A stretch of 64,000 nt of DNA from Trinickia terrae. GTDB taxonomy: Bacteria > Pseudomonadota > Gammaproteobacteria > Burkholderiales > Burkholderiaceae. Where the stretch lies: contig NZ_SWJE01000019.1 of NCBI RefSeq assembly GCF_005144415.1, forward strand, positions 62,001 to 126,000, read 5' to 3'. The notes below the pieces were generated by a model. That model ran no database searches. It saw only the letters and a list, made by a program, of their open reading frames with translations, and was not told the origin of the DNA. Below, piece after piece: positions 43,338 through 52,932 of the stretch (position 1 is its first letter; each line of letters starts with the position of its first letter). A program made the translations under genes and the position numbers.

Positions 43338-44903
43338 GTGTCGAGAAGCCGTTCGCTGCCGTCGCTGATCTGGCTCGTGCCGATTGCCGCGGCGCTGATC
43401 TCGGTTGCGCTCGCTGTGCAAGCGATCGTCGCGCGCGGACCGGACATCACGATCAGCCTCTCGACCGCGGAGGGGCTCGAAGCGGGCAAGACGAAGATCC
43501 GCTACAAGAACGTCGACATCGGCGTGGTGAAGGCGGTGCGTCTCTCGTCCGATCGCGCGCGCGTGCTGGTCGACGCACAGCTCGCGAAGACGGCCCGGCA
43601 GTTCGCGGTCGACGATACGCGCTTCTGGGTCGTGCGTCCGCGCATCGGCACGAGCGGCATCTCGGGCTTGGGCACGGTGATTTCGGGGGCCTACATCGGC
43701 GCGGACCTGGGCCGTTCGAACGACGCGCGCCGCGACTTTGCCGGCCTCGAGATGCCGCCCGCTGTCACGAACGACGAGCAGGGGCGCCACTTCGTGCTGC
43801 ACGGCGCGTCGCTCGGCTCGATCGATATCGGCTTGCCGGTCTACTACCGGCGCATGCAGGTCGGGCAGGTGACCGGCTATTCGCTCGACGAGGACGGCGC
43901 CGGCGTGACCATCGATGTCTTCGTCGATGCGCCTTACGACCGCTACGTCGGCGCCGGGTCGCGCTGGTGGCATGCGAGCGGCGTCGATTTGCGGCTCGAT
44001 TCGAACGGCATGACGCTCAACACACAGTCGCTCGCGACGGTGGTGGTGGGCGGGCTCGCATTCCAGCCGCCGCCCGGGCAGTCCACCGGCCCCGAAGCGC
44101 CCGACGGCGCCGCATTCCCGCTCGCCGGCGACGAGGCCGAGGCGATGCGCGAGCCCGACGCGCCATCGGGGCCGGTCGTCATGCGCTTCACGCAATCGCT
44201 GCGCGGGCTGTCGGTCGGGGCGGTGGTCGACTTTCGCGGCATCGAGCTCGGCTACGTGACGGCCATCGACGTCGAATACGATCCGCGGCGGCGCGAGTTC
44301 ACGATGCCGGTGACGATGAAGCTGTTCCCAGCGCGGCTCGGCTCGCACTACCGCGAGTCGCTCGGCAACGGCGACTCGGCCGCGGGCAGGGCGCTCTTGC
44401 TCGAGCTCGTCGCGCGCGGCCTGCGCGGCCAGTTGCGCACGGGCAATCTGCTGACGAACCAGCGCTACATCGCGCTCGATATGTTTCCGAACGCGCCTCC
44501 CGCCAAGCTCGACATGCGCCGCGTGCCGCTCGAGCTGCCGACCGTGCCGAACACGCTCGAGGAGCTGCAGGTGCAACTCGCGGACATCGTTTCGAAGCTG
44601 GGCAAGGTGCCGTTCGACGCCATCGGCGCGAACCTGAACAGCACCCTCAGGCATGCCGGCAGCCTGTTCGCGCAACTCGATACGGAGGTCGCGCCGCAGG
44701 CGCGCGATACGCTCGTCTCGGCCCAGCGGACCTTCGACGCCGCGCAGGCGGTGCTGGAGCAGGATTCGCCGCTGCAATCGGACCTGCATGGCGCGCTCTC
44801 GCAACTCACGCGAACGCTCCAGTCGCTGAACCAGCTCGGGGACTACCTCGAACAGCATCCCGAATCGCTCCTGAGCGGCAAGGCCCGGGACGCGCAGCCG
44901 TGA
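43338..44903 (+). CDS. pqiB: PqiB-like MCE-domain protein
   Basis: A 521-residue membrane-anchored periplasmic protein. One N-terminal transmembrane helix (SLIWLVPIAAALISVALAVQ) is followed by three MCE-type repeats beginning TAEGLEAGKTKIRYKNVDIG, LGSIDIGLPVYYRRMQVGQV, and RGLSVGAVVDFRGIELGYVT. The C-terminus is coiled-coil-like. PqiB forms a tube that moves phospholipids between membranes. The GTG at 43338 keeps the usual short N-terminus; a TTG at 43299 overlaps the lipoprotein gene. No pqiA or pqiC lies beside it. Confidence 0.88.
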   Translation: MSRSRSLPSLIWLVPIAAALISVALAVQAIVARGPDITISLSTAEGLEAGKTKIRYKNVDIGVVKAVRLSSDRARVLVDAQLAKTARQFAVDDTRFWVVRPRIGTSGISGLGTVISGAYIGADLGRSNDARRDFAGLEMPPAVTNDEQGRHFVLHGASLGSIDIGLPVYYRRMQVGQVTGYSLDEDGAGVTIDVFVDAPYDRYVGAGSRWWHASGVDLRLDSNGMTLNTQSLATVVVGGLAFQPPPGQSTGPEAPDGAAFPLAGDEAEAMREPDAPSGPVVMRFTQSLRGLSVGAVVDFRGIELGYVTAIDVEYDPRRREFTMPVTMKLFPARLGSHYRESLGNGDSAAGRALLLELVARGLRGQLRTGNLLTNQRYIALDMFPNAPPAKLDMRRVPLELPTVPNTLEELQVQLADIVSKLGKVPFDAIGANLNSTLRHAGSLFAQLDTEVAPQARDTLVSAQRTFDAAQAVLEQDSPLQSDLHGALSQLTRTLQSLNQLGDYLEQHPESLLSGKARDAQP

Positions 44904-44915
44904 GGCGTGCCCGCG

Positions 44916-45293
44916 TCACGCCTTGAGCCACGCAAATTGCACTCGCTTGCGAACGAGCTCCATGGTCTGCGCGAGAAATTCGCCGGCCTCGACGCGCGTT
45001 CGCACGCCGAGCATGACCGATGCGTAGCTGCCGTCCGTGTAGACCATGATGGCGTGCGCAGTCGGTATCCGGCCGGCCTTGAATTCGCGCAGCAGCTTCC
45101 GGTAGGTCTCCAGCGCCTCGCTCGACGACAGCCGCGATTCGTCAGGCTGCCAATCGTCGATCGAGCCGCCCCACCAGCGCGTATCGCTGTCGCTGATGAA
45201 CGCGATCACCGCGCGCCGGTTTGCCGGCATCCGTCCGGCGAGGAAAAGGGCGTCGTCCTGCGTTCCTGCGATTGGCGGGCTATTCGGATTCAT
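44916..45293 (-). CDS. Hypothetical protein
   Basis: A 125-residue protein not recognised. It has a Trp-rich stretch DTRWWGGSIDDWQPDE, a helix ALETYRKLLREFKAGRIPT and AHAIMVYTDGSYASVMLG. There is no signal peptide. It ends convergently with the MCE gene. Confidence 0.6.
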   Translation of the reverse strand: MNPNSPPIAGTQDDALFLAGRMPANRRAVIAFISDSDTRWWGGSIDDWQPDESRLSSSEALETYRKLLREFKAGRIPTAHAIMVYTDGSYASVMLGVRTRVEAGEFLAQTMELVRKRVQFAWLKA

Positions 45294-45413
45294 GAGGCGG
45301 CGTCGGAAAAGTCGGTTCGCAGATGGTATCCGAGGTTATCCGAGCGTGCCGGCATCCGGCGCGTTCCGGTGCGGGCGCGTCGAGAGGCCGAGCCCGGCGC
45401 GGGCGGCATCGGC

Positions 45414-45448
45414 AAAAAAAATGGCCCGGCTTCGCGAGAAGCCGGGCC
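45414..45448 (-). terminator. Rho-independent terminator on the minus strand
   Basis: GGCCCGGCTTC, loop GCGA, GAAGCCGGGCC is a perfect 11-bp stem (45423-45448). On the minus strand it is followed by a T run complementary to eight A (45414-45421), so it stops transcription of the small gene ending at 45555. Confidence 0.85.
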
Positions 45449-45554
45449 GGAACACTAGAGATTTTGATGCAAAACACGTACTGCCCAAACTGCGTACTAC
45501 CTACTGCACCTGCTTACTGCTTGCTGCCTACCTAAAAGGGTTCAACGCGCCTCC

Positions 45555-45914
45555 TCACGCGGCCGACGGACAATGCAACAACTCGGCGCAGCTGTCGGCG
45601 AGCTCGCCGAGCATCTGCAGCGTTTCGCGATCGACCGTGCTGCGGTGCTGCCGTGTGTACTCGCGCAAGGTCTCGTCGAGCTTTCTGAGCGTTCTGGGTT
45701 CGCTGTCCATCAGCGGCCAGCAGCGCATCAAATAGGAGAGGGCCGCTGCGTTCCGGCCTTCGCACCATCTGTCGAACAAGCGTTGGCAGATCGAGTGGAC
45801 ATCCTCGATTGCGTTTTCTCGCTCGGAAAGATAGGGGACCATGACTGCCGCCAACAGGTTCGTGGAGTGATTCCATCGTAGATGCATGGCGGGTGCGAAG
45901 AAGTCAGAACGCAT
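45555..45914 (-). CDS. Hypothetical protein
   Basis: A protein of up to 119 residues with a helical pattern (VMVPYLSERENAIEDVHSIC, QRLFDRWCEGRNAAALSYLM, LRKLDETLREYTRQHRSTVD). Two start codons are possible, 45914 and 45887; the shorter gives about 110 residues. No signal peptide or membrane segment. It ends before a strong minus-strand terminator, so the transcript is probably real. Not recognised. Confidence 0.55.
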   Translation of the reverse strand: MRSDFFAPAMHLRWNHSTNLLAAVMVPYLSERENAIEDVHSICQRLFDRWCEGRNAAALSYLMRCWPLMDSEPRTLRKLDETLREYTRQHRSTVDRETLQMLGELADSCAELLHCPSAA

Positions 45915-46084
45915 GGAAAATGCGAGGCGTATGCACTGAATCGCATGTAAGGAAAACCTGAGTCAGGCAGGTTGATCCAGCGAGACGTATCGTAGGACTA
46001 GACGGCGCGTTACGCCGATGCGCAAGCCGTCGTCGGCCCGTCGACGTGCAATGGCGCCGTGCTTGCGGGCACCACGCAGAGTGT

Positions 46085-46236
46085 CGATGCGGGAGGCGTC
46101 GCTCGCGCACGACCTCGTCGCGCTGGGCGCGGGCGTGAACGCGCAGGTGAACAAATCCGTCGTGATGTCGGCCGACGCCTCGACGCAAATCGGCTGGCGC
46201 TCGTCCATGTATCTGCAACAGCGGTATCTCTATTGA
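46085..46236 (+). pseudogene. Possible remnant of an autotransporter beta-barrel C-terminus
   Basis: The frame ends with SLAHDLVALGAGVNAQVNKS, then VVMSADASTQIGW and a final aromatic-containing LQQRYLY, a pattern close to the last strands of an autotransporter barrel (GxGVNAQ, ..SADA.., GLRYRF-like end). Upstream in the same frame the sequence is Arg-rich and not convincing. No passenger domain is present. It is a fragment within a remnant-rich gap. Confidence 0.35.
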
Positions 46237-46420
46237 TCCAGGACTAGTCAGGACTATTCATCGCGAGCGAGCAGGTCGAGCAGGCCATCCGGTGCGTGCC
46301 GGGATTCGCGGCGCTGCTGGCTGCGGGCTGATCTGTAGAGGAGAGGACGATTCGAAGAGAGAGGAAAAGCGGGCGGCGGAACGCCAACGAAGAGGAGGGA
46401 GCGGGGAAAGCGGCGCGATT

Positions 46421-46452
46421 GGGTGTGCCCCGCGCGGCGCGAGGACACACCC
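46421..46452 (-). terminator. Hairpin after the small Ala/Ser-rich gene
   Basis: GGGTGTG and CACACCC form the outer stem of a GC-rich hairpin, just beyond the stop of the minus-strand gene at 46462. No U-tract follows, so it is a weak call. Confidence 0.4.
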
Positions 46453-46461
46453 GAATCACGC

Positions 46462-46677
46462 TTAACCTTGCGTCAGGCTCTTCGCGTTCTTCGGACCGGC
46501 TTCTTCGAGCTGGTCCTTGGCGGCGTCGTTGTTGAGCGCGTTTTCGTTTTTCGTCGCCGCGTCCTGCATGGCGATCGACGCCGCCGTGCTGGCGTTCATT
46601 TGAGCGATGGTCGAAGCGGTGTCGAGCGTGCCAGCTGCCGTCGAACCTGCCGAGATACCCGAAGCGAGACTTGCCAT
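46462..46677 (-). CDS. Small Ala/Ser/Asn-rich protein lacking aromatic residues
   Basis: A 71-residue protein with an excellent ribosome-binding site (AAGGAG, 8 bp before ATG). The sequence starts ASLASGISAGSTAAGTLDTA, continues TIAQMNASTAASIAMQDAAT and ends with EEAGPKNAKSLTQG. It contains no Trp, Phe, Tyr, Cys, His or Arg. This composition is like type III secretion pilins and other small exported helical proteins, but I could not match it to one. Neighbours give no direct clue. Confidence 0.6.
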   Translation of the reverse strand: MASLASGISAGSTAAGTLDTASTIAQMNASTAASIAMQDAATKNENALNNDAAKDQLEEAGPKNAKSLTQG

Positions 46678-47123
46678 GATAGAACTCCTTAAATAGAACC
46701 AAGACTGACCCCAACCGGGGCACAGGGTTGCCGTGGCTAGGTAGACACGGGGCACAGCAATCCGTACGTACTCTGGAGTACGGAATGAACTACGACGTTC
46801 TGCTCGTCGCGATCCCTGTCCCGTTCCCGGGGGAGACCACTGCACGGCGGCGGGCAGCGCGTTTCCTTCTAGCTCCGCTTCGTCATCGTTGCCGATGTGC
46901 GTCTGCGTTGGAGTGAACTTTACGGGCGGGGCGGATCGGTTTCCGGCAGGGAAGCGAATTTCCTGGGGCGCGAACGAAATCGCCGTGCCCGGCAATCGAA
47001 TGCGCTCGCGCATCGGGAATTCCTCACAAAAATTTCAGCCGATGCGGAAGTGAATTCATCTGGTTGAGCGATTCAGTTCATTCTCGCGAGTGCCGATAAT
47101 CCGGTACCGCCATAGGAGGGCTA
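46678..47123. other. Intergenic region without a recognised gene
   Basis: About 445 bp between two small genes. It contains a short palindrome, TCCGTAC...GTACGGA (about 46769-46792), and the promoter region of the small gene at 47124 near its right end. An open frame at 46728-46916 is weak and was not called. Confidence 0.5.
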
Positions 47124-47411
47124 TTGGACAAGCATCATCTCGCGCTTGAGGAGCTGGCTGCGCTTGCCAAGAAAAATACGGTCAATCTGTCGAACCTGGC
47201 CGCCAAATCCGTGGCGTGTCAGAAGTTCATCGAAGCGGCGCTGCCGTACTTGACTGCTGCGCAATCCGTGGAGATCTCGCGCGCGTTCCGGGAAAAAATC
47301 GAAGACGTGATGGCGTTGATGGACGACGTGGCGCTGCCCGCCGAATACCATTCGACACTGCTCGAGAAGACCAATGAGCTGCTGGACTCCCTGGCCGCGC
47401 GGCGCGCCTGA
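47124..47411 (+). CDS. Small helical hypothetical protein
   Basis: A 95-residue protein read from a TTG codon directly after a strong AGGAGG (47114-47119). It begins DKHHLALEELAALAKKNTVN and continues LSNLAAKSVACQKFIEAALP, then ISRAFREKIEDVMALMDDVA and a final helix. It is amphipathic and helical, without a signal peptide. Not recognised. It is convergent with the NarL-type regulator. Confidence 0.6.
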   Translation: MDKHHLALEELAALAKKNTVNLSNLAAKSVACQKFIEAALPYLTAAQSVEISRAFREKIEDVMALMDDVALPAEYHSTLLEKTNELLDSLAARRA

Positions 47412-47426
47412 GCGCGCACGGCTCGA

Positions 47427-48059
47427 TCAGCTCGTCGTCAGGCCGTGCTTGATCGCGTAGCGGATCAACGCTGCGTTGTTCTCCAGGTCGAGCTTTTGCA
47501 TGAGGCGCATCTTGTGGGTGCTGACCGTCTTGGCGCTCAGCGAGAACGCATCCGCGATCTCGCTGATGCTCTTGCCGGCCGCCAGCATCTGCAGCACTTG
47601 AAACTCCCGGTCGGAAAGAACCTCGTGCGGCGGCGCTTCGTCCGCGTGAGTGGCGAAGACCACGGCGTCGACCAGTTTCGGATCGATGAAGCGTCCGCCG
47701 GCCGCAAGCTTGCGGATGGCCGACAACAGCACTTCCGGATCGCTGTCCTTGGTCAGGTAGCCGGCCGCGCCCGCGCGCAGCGCGCGCGAAACGACCTGCG
47801 TCTCGTTGTGCATGCTGAGAACCAGGATCGGCAAGGCGGGATGCTCGGAATGCACGCGCCGGATCAAATCGATGCCGCTGACCCCGGGCATCGACATGTC
47901 CAGCACGAGCAGCGCCGCCGGGCACGCGCGCAGCTTGGAGAGCACTTCGGCACCGCAGCCCGCCTCGCCGACCACGGTGAAATCGGAGGACGTAGCCAGG
48001 ATTTGCCTCAGTCCGCTGCGCACGATCGCGTGATCGTCGGCGATCAGGATGTTCACCAT
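47427..48059 (-). CDS. NarL/FixJ-type response regulator
   Basis: A 210-residue two-component response regulator. The receiver domain has the acidic pocket IADDHAIVRSGLRQIL, the phosphorylatable Asp in LLVLDMSMPGVSGIDLI and the Lys in AAGYLTKDSDPE. The LuxR-type helix-turn-helix is in SDREFQVLQMLAAGKSISEI and KTVSTHKMRLMQKL. A GGGAGA site precedes the ATG at 48059; a longer upstream frame is a shadow. No sensor kinase is adjacent, so its partner is elsewhere. Confidence 0.93.
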   Translation of the reverse strand: MVNILIADDHAIVRSGLRQILATSSDFTVVGEAGCGAEVLSKLRACPAALLVLDMSMPGVSGIDLIRRVHSEHPALPILVLSMHNETQVVSRALRAGAAGYLTKDSDPEVLLSAIRKLAAGGRFIDPKLVDAVVFATHADEAPPHEVLSDREFQVLQMLAAGKSISEIADAFSLSAKTVSTHKMRLMQKLDLENNAALIRYAIKHGLTTS

Positions 48060-48298
48060 GGGCACGTCTCCCTGGAACCGATGGGCCCCCTTTTTGTGCT
48101 TCAGGCTAGCGAGCCGCTCCGGAGGTATTCGTCGTATGAGAAGAACGGCTTGCCGCTTTGATTCTAGGCGATAGGCGGCGCTCTGCAGCGCGCCGGTGCA
48201 TAGCGGAATCACTAATTCTCCGAAACCCTAGTGCAAACGTATGCGCGCGTTTGGCCGTCTCAACCTTCGCCCGGCGCGACCGATATCTCACATAACGA

Positions 48299-48320
48299 GA
48301 CGCCCGCAAATCCGGGCGTC
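48299..48320 (+). repeat. 5'-leader hairpin before the chemoreceptor gene
   Basis: GACGCCCG and CGGGCGTC form an 8-bp stem with a six-base loop, about 37 bp before the ATG at 48357. It could be a leader structure or an upstream terminator. Confidence 0.45.
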
Positions 48321-48356
48321 GCGTCGACATCGGATCTTCGAACAGGAGCAGCAGCT

Positions 48357-50099
48357 ATGGAATTCCTCCGACATATGACGGTACGCGCGAAGCTGTTCGT
48401 CACCTTTGGCCTGCTCACGGCGCTCGTTCTGACCGTTGCCGTGTTCGCCATGAAGGCGCTCGCCGACGGCAACGAGCGATTCGTGGCCTTCGTGAGCGGC
48501 ATCAGCCAGCGCGGCATACTCGCGCAGCAAGTCCGTACCGCCGTGGATCGCCGTGCGATCGCTGCGCGCAATCTCGTGCTGGTGACGAAGCCCGCCGATA
48601 TCGAGTTGGAAAAAGCCGCGGTGCAGCAGGCTCATGCCGATGTGCAGACGCGGCTCGCCGAGCTCAAAAGGTTGATTGCCGATGCGTCGGATGCTACGGA
48701 GCAGGGCCGAGGCATGGTCGCCGACATCGACCGCATCGAGAGCCAATATGGTCCCGTGGCGCTCGCGATCGTCGATGCGGCGCTGAACAATCGGCATGAC
48801 GAAGCCATTACGATGATGAACGAGCAGTGCCGTCCGTTGCTTGCCCAGCTCGTCAAGGCGACAAACGCCTTCAACGATTACACGCATGAGCGCGGCGAGG
48901 AAATGGTGCGCGACGCGGTGGAGCACTATTCGGTTCAGCGCGCGCTGTTGCTCGGCATCGTTGCTGCATCGCTTGCCATAGCCGTCGCCGCGGCGCTCTT
49001 GATCACCCGCAGCGTGATGCGTGCGCTCGGCGCCGAGCCCGGCGAGCTGGGCGACATTACGCGGCGCGTCGCCGGCGGCGACCTGAGCCCGGTGGCCGGC
49101 GCGCAGTCCGCGCCGGCGGGCAGCGTGCTGCGCTCGATGGGCGAGATGCAGGCGAGCCTCATGCGGCTGATCGGGCAGGTGCGCACGTCGGCCGACAGCA
49201 TCGCCACGGGCTCGCGCCAGATCGCGGCGGGCAACCAGGACCTGTCCTCGCGCACCGAGCAGCAGGCTTCGTCGCTGCAGGAGACGGCTTCGAGCATGGA
49301 AGAGCTCACGTCGACGGTGAAGCAGAACGCGGAGAACGCCCAGCAAGCGAGCGCGCTCGCGGCCAACGCATCGGAAGTCGCGCAGAAGGGCAGCACCGTG
49401 GTCGGACAAGTGGTCGACACGATGGCCGACATCAGCCAGAGCTCGACGAAGATCGCGGACATCACCGGCATCATCGAAGGGATCGCGTTCCAGACCAACA
49501 TCCTCGCGCTCAACGCGGCAGTCGAGGCCGCGCGCGCCGGCGAGCAGGGGCGAGGCTTCGCCGTCGTCGCAAGCGAGGTGCGCAGTCTCGCGCAGCGCTC
49601 GTCGAGTGCGGCGAAGGAAATCAAAGAGCTGATCTCGTCGTCGGTGCGCAAGATCCACGACGGCTCGACGCTCGCGGCCGAAGCCGGCACGACGATGGCC
49701 GGGGTGACGCAGGCCGTCGCGCGCGTGACCGACATCATGGGCGAGATCGCGGCGGCGTCGGGCGAGCAGAGCCGCGGCATCGAGCAGGTCAATCTCGCGA
49801 TCACGCAGATGGATGAAGTCACGCAACAGAACGCCGCGCTCGTCGAAGAAGCGGCTGCGGCGTCGGCGTCGCTGGAAACGCAGGGGCAGCAGTTGAACGA
49901 GGCGGTGGCGTTCTTCCGCGTGGACGGTATGCGGGCGGTCCAGGCGGCGCCGCGCGCCGCGGATGCCGCGCCGGCGGCTCGTCCGGCAACCCGCCGGGCC
50001 AAGGCGCTTGCGAAGCCCGTGCAGCAGGCCGCGGTTCGCGCAGCGACACCCGCGCTCGCCGGCGCGGGAGCCGGCCGCGAGGACTGGCAGACGTTTTGA
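48357..50099 (+). CDS. Methyl-accepting chemotaxis protein (580 aa)
   Basis: Inner-membrane chemoreceptor. A first transmembrane helix (residues about 14-32) is followed by a four-helix-bundle periplasmic sensor ([20 protein letters not shown] to [18 protein letters not shown]), a second helix near residue 200, HAMP, and the signalling domain with the hairpin tip [20 protein letters not shown]. The C-terminal tail ends in DWQTF, like the NWxTF pentapeptide that tethers CheR. AGGAG precedes the ATG; an upstream in-frame extension to 48231 is rejected. Confidence 0.95.
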   Translation: MEFLRHMTVRAKLFVTFGLLTALVLTVAVFAMKALADGNERFVAFVSGISQRGILAQQVRTAVDRRAIAARNLVLVTKPADIELEKAAVQQAHADVQTRLAELKRLIADASDATEQGRGMVADIDRIESQYGPVALAIVDAALNNRHDEAITMMNEQCRPLLAQLVKATNAFNDYTHERGEEMVRDAVEHYSVQRALLLGIVAASLAIAVAAALLITRSVMRALGAEPGELGDITRRVAGGDLSPVAGAQSAPAGSVLRSMGEMQASLMRLIGQVRTSADSIATGSRQIAAGNQDLSSRTEQQASSLQETASSMEELTSTVKQNAENAQQASALAANASEVAQKGSTVVGQVVDTMADISQSSTKIADITGIIEGIAFQTNILALNAAVEAARAGEQGRGFAVVASEVRSLAQRSSSAAKEIKELISSSVRKIHDGSTLAAEAGTTMAGVTQAVARVTDIMGEIAAASGEQSRGIEQVNLAITQMDEVTQQNAALVEEAAAASASLETQGQQLNEAVAFFRVDGMRAVQAAPRAADAAPAARPATRRAKALAKPVQQAAVRAATPALAGAGAGREDWQTF

Positions 50100-50245
50100 A
50101 TAACGACGCGTTCGCTATCGAATATCCGATTTTTTCGCTGAAATGGTTAACCTTGCCATCGTGACGACTGGACGCGCATGCCGCTTTATGTCATTTTCTG
50201 AATCCGCGAATTAAAGCAAACGATTCCAAGCGGCTCGGGGGATGA

Positions 50246-50488
50246 ATGCGGAATAGCGAACCTATTTCGATCGATTGTTTATTGGAAGAGGAGCAGCGCC
50301 GCTTGCTCGAAGATGCGGCGGTCGAAGCCATGCTGGCCTTCGTGTTCGAGAGCGATGAGGGCGGCGCGGCGCGCTTGATTCAGGCGCGAGCAAGGCTGAG
50401 ACGCGTCGCCCGGCGCTGCCTCGACGCGGGCATCTGCCTCGACGAGTTGCCGGTGAGGCTGGCCGCGAGCGATCGCCGCTTGCATTGA
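50246..50488 (+). CDS. Small hypothetical protein
   Basis: An 80-residue protein, mostly helical and charged (LLEEEQRRLLEDAAVEAMLA, FESDEGGAARLIQARARLRR). Not recognised. GGGGGA lies before the ATG region. It stands between a chemoreceptor and an outer-membrane protein gene. Confidence 0.5.
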   Translation: MRNSEPISIDCLLEEEQRRLLEDAAVEAMLAFVFESDEGGAARLIQARARLRRVARRCLDAGICLDELPVRLAASDRRLH

Positions 50489-50783
50489 ACGGCTGCGAGT
50501 CATCATCTTCCACCTGCGGGAGGCGAGTGAAAAAATCACCGAACGAAAATCTCGCCATGCGGTTACCGCTGCTGAATCGGTATTAGCATTGGCAAGCTGA
50601 ATTTGCATAGCCGGCGAATTGAATTGGATTCAGGATTGGCCGTCATTGAAGTGAGGAAATCCTGACAGACGCCGCATTTGATTCCGGTTAGGATCGAACT
50701 GCAAATAGGGCGTGCGCCTTTGCGCCAAATCGCATTGGATATCCCGAACAAGACTACTCACATTTCATCGGCAATTCGAAGAC

Positions 50784-51509
50784 ATGATGGCGCTCACGCG
50801 TGATGCGATTGCGCTCTATGCGCTTGTGCTTTTGCTCGCCGCGCCATGGCCGTGCCACGCAGCCGCATCCAGCGACTGGCAGTTCGAAGCGGGCGTCGAG
50901 ACGGAGAACATCACGCGCGGCATGGATATCAGCGACAGGAAGCCGTCGGTGCATGCCGCGGCTACGTGGTATCCGGGCTCGGGCTTTTTTGCCGGCACTT
51001 CCGTATCTTCGATCCGCTCGCCCGGCGGCTCGCAAACCGGCGCCAAGTTCGTCACCGACGCGGGGTACACATGGCGGCTCGGAAACGATTGGGGCGCGCA
51101 AGTGGCGCTATCGGACTACCGGTTCACGCGCATCCCCTATGCCTACCGTATCGATTACGACGAGCTCGTCCTGAGCGCCGGGTGGCGCGACAGCATCTTC
51201 GCATCGATCGGTTTTTCGCCGAACACGGGCATGGGACCGTCGCCGAGATCGTGGGCGGTGGCGTACGACCTCGTTGGCCGCGTGCCGCTCTCACATGGAT
51301 TCTCGGCGACTGCCGGCATCGGTTATTACGACCTCAGGCAGGAGGTCGGCGGTGGTTATGCGTATGGCAATGCCGGGCTGACTTACCAGTACCATGCATG
51401 GCAATTCGATGTTTCGTACGTCGCGACGCGGGCTTCCGCGGCGGCGCAGGCCGCTTTGGGCGGGCTCTTGGTCAATCGCTGGTACGCCGACGCCATCTGG
51501 CATTTTTGA
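50784..51509 (+). CDS. TorF-family outer-membrane protein
   Basis: A 241-residue putative porin of the TIGR02001 (TorF) type. The signal peptide is DAIALYALVLLLAAPWPCHA with cleavage after HAA. The mature protein shows alternating beta-strands (FEAGVETENITRGMDISDRK, PSVHAAATWYPGSGFFAGTS, LSAGWRDSIFASIGFSPNTG) and an aromatic C-terminal strand ending in WHF, as outer-membrane barrels do. The ATG at 50784 is chosen; the longer upstream frame lacks a signal. Confidence 0.82.
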   Translation: MMALTRDAIALYALVLLLAAPWPCHAAASSDWQFEAGVETENITRGMDISDRKPSVHAAATWYPGSGFFAGTSVSSIRSPGGSQTGAKFVTDAGYTWRLGNDWGAQVALSDYRFTRIPYAYRIDYDELVLSAGWRDSIFASIGFSPNTGMGPSPRSWAVAYDLVGRVPLSHGFSATAGIGYYDLRQEVGGGYAYGNAGLTYQYHAWQFDVSYVATRASAAAQAALGGLLVNRWYADAIWHF

Positions 51510-51560
51510 AGGTGCTCGACCGGCATCGCAACCACTCCGGCACTTACGCACAATAGGCTG

Positions 51561-52931
51561 ATGACTGAGATCTCCACCGTTTCCGAGAAGCGCGAAGAAC
51601 GCGCAGCGAAGCGCGGCGCATCGGCGCGTGCGCTGCTCCGGTGGCTGGCGATGTGCGTTTGTTGCGCGACGTCGGCCTGCGCGCTCGTGCCTGCGGCGTC
51701 CAACTCGGCCGCCATGACGCAGCGGGTGATCGCGCATCCCGACCGGATGATCGTGCTGGCAGTTGCGAATCCGCCCGAGACGCTGATGTTGCGCGCGGGC
51801 TCGACCTCGCACGGCTACGGCGCGGCGAGCGGCTATGCCACCGGGGACGGCGCGCGCGCGAACGTCACCGCGCTTGCGGAACAATACGGGCTGCGCGAGG
51901 TGTCGGCGTGGCCGATTCCGTCGCTGAACGTGGATTGCGCGATGCTCGAAATCGTCGGCGACGCGCCGCGCGAGACGGTCGTCGCCAAGCTCGCCGCCGA
52001 TCCTCGCGTGAACCTCGCCGAGCCGCTGCAGACCTATCACACGCTCGGCGATGCGCCGCCCAAGCCCACCGCGTATGCGGACCTGCAGCAAGGCCTGCGC
52101 GAGATCGGCGCCGACGCCGCGCAAAAGCTCGCGCGCGGCGACGAAGTGCGCATCGCCGTGATCGACACCGGCGTCGATACGACCCATCCCGAGCTGCGCG
52201 ACCGCATCGCCAATACGCACAATTTCGTGGACGACGACTGGGACCAGTTCAACCGTGACCGCCACGGCACCGAGGTCGCGGGCATCATCGCCGCCGATCG
52301 GGGGAGCGCCGCGAGCGACCAGGCGAGCGGCATCGAGGGCGTGGCGCCGCGCGCGAAGATCATCGCGCTCAAGGCGTGCTGGGAGCAGGACGGGAACGGC
52401 CGTTCGGCGGTCTGCCATACCTTCACGCTCGCCGAGGCGCTGCAGGCCGCGCTCGAGGATCACGCGCAGATCGTCAACCTGAGCCTCGGCGGGCCGCCCG
52501 ATCCGTTGCTGAGCGAGCTCGTCGCGCTGTTGGTGAAGAAGGGCGTCGTCGTGGTGGGGGCGGTGCAGCCGAGCGGCGACATGAACGCGTTTCCAGTCAA
52601 CGTGCCGGGCGTTATCGCGGTCGCGTCGGCGGGCAAGAGCGGCGACGCCGCGATCGAAGCGGATGCGCGCGTGCTCTACGCACCGGGCAAGAACGTGCTG
52701 ACGCTCACGCCGGGCGGCCACTACGACTTCCAGTCGGGCTCCTCGTTCGCGACCGCGTATGTCAGCGGAACGGCCGCGCTGCTGGTTGGGTTGCAGCCGC
52801 GTTTCAACTCGTACAAGGTGGCGGCGCTGCTCGATCAGACCAGCGGGCCGACCCAGTGGCACGCGCGCGTGATCAACGTCTGCCGCGCGATGGCGACGCT
52901 GAGCCGTCCGTGCGTCGAAGCGGGCCGTTGA
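51561..52931 (+). CDS. S8 (subtilisin-like) serine peptidase
   Basis: A 456-residue exported peptidase. The N-terminus is a probable lipoprotein or Sec signal (LRWLAMCVCCATSAC). The catalytic triad is visible: Asp in AVIDTGVDTTHPELRD, His in RDRHGTEVAGIIAADRG and Ser in SGSSFATAYVSGTAALL. A region before the catalytic domain (AEQYGLREVSAWPIPSLNV) may be a pro-domain. It could process surface proteins. No partner gene is obvious. Confidence 0.92.
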   Translation: MTEISTVSEKREERAAKRGASARALLRWLAMCVCCATSACALVPAASNSAAMTQRVIAHPDRMIVLAVANPPETLMLRAGSTSHGYGAASGYATGDGARANVTALAEQYGLREVSAWPIPSLNVDCAMLEIVGDAPRETVVAKLAADPRVNLAEPLQTYHTLGDAPPKPTAYADLQQGLREIGADAAQKLARGDEVRIAVIDTGVDTTHPELRDRIANTHNFVDDDWDQFNRDRHGTEVAGIIAADRGSAASDQASGIEGVAPRAKIIALKACWEQDGNGRSAVCHTFTLAEALQAALEDHAQIVNLSLGGPPDPLLSELVALLVKKGVVVVGAVQPSGDMNAFPVNVPGVIAVASAGKSGDAAIEADARVLYAPGKNVLTLTPGGHYDFQSGSSFATAYVSGTAALLVGLQPRFNSYKVAALLDQTSGPTQWHARVINVCRAMATLSRPCVEAGR

Positions 52932-52932
52932 A

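Noticed and set aside
46728-46916. 62-codon open frame
   Set aside because: No ribosome-binding site or convincing sequence pattern; C-terminus Arg/Ala-rich.
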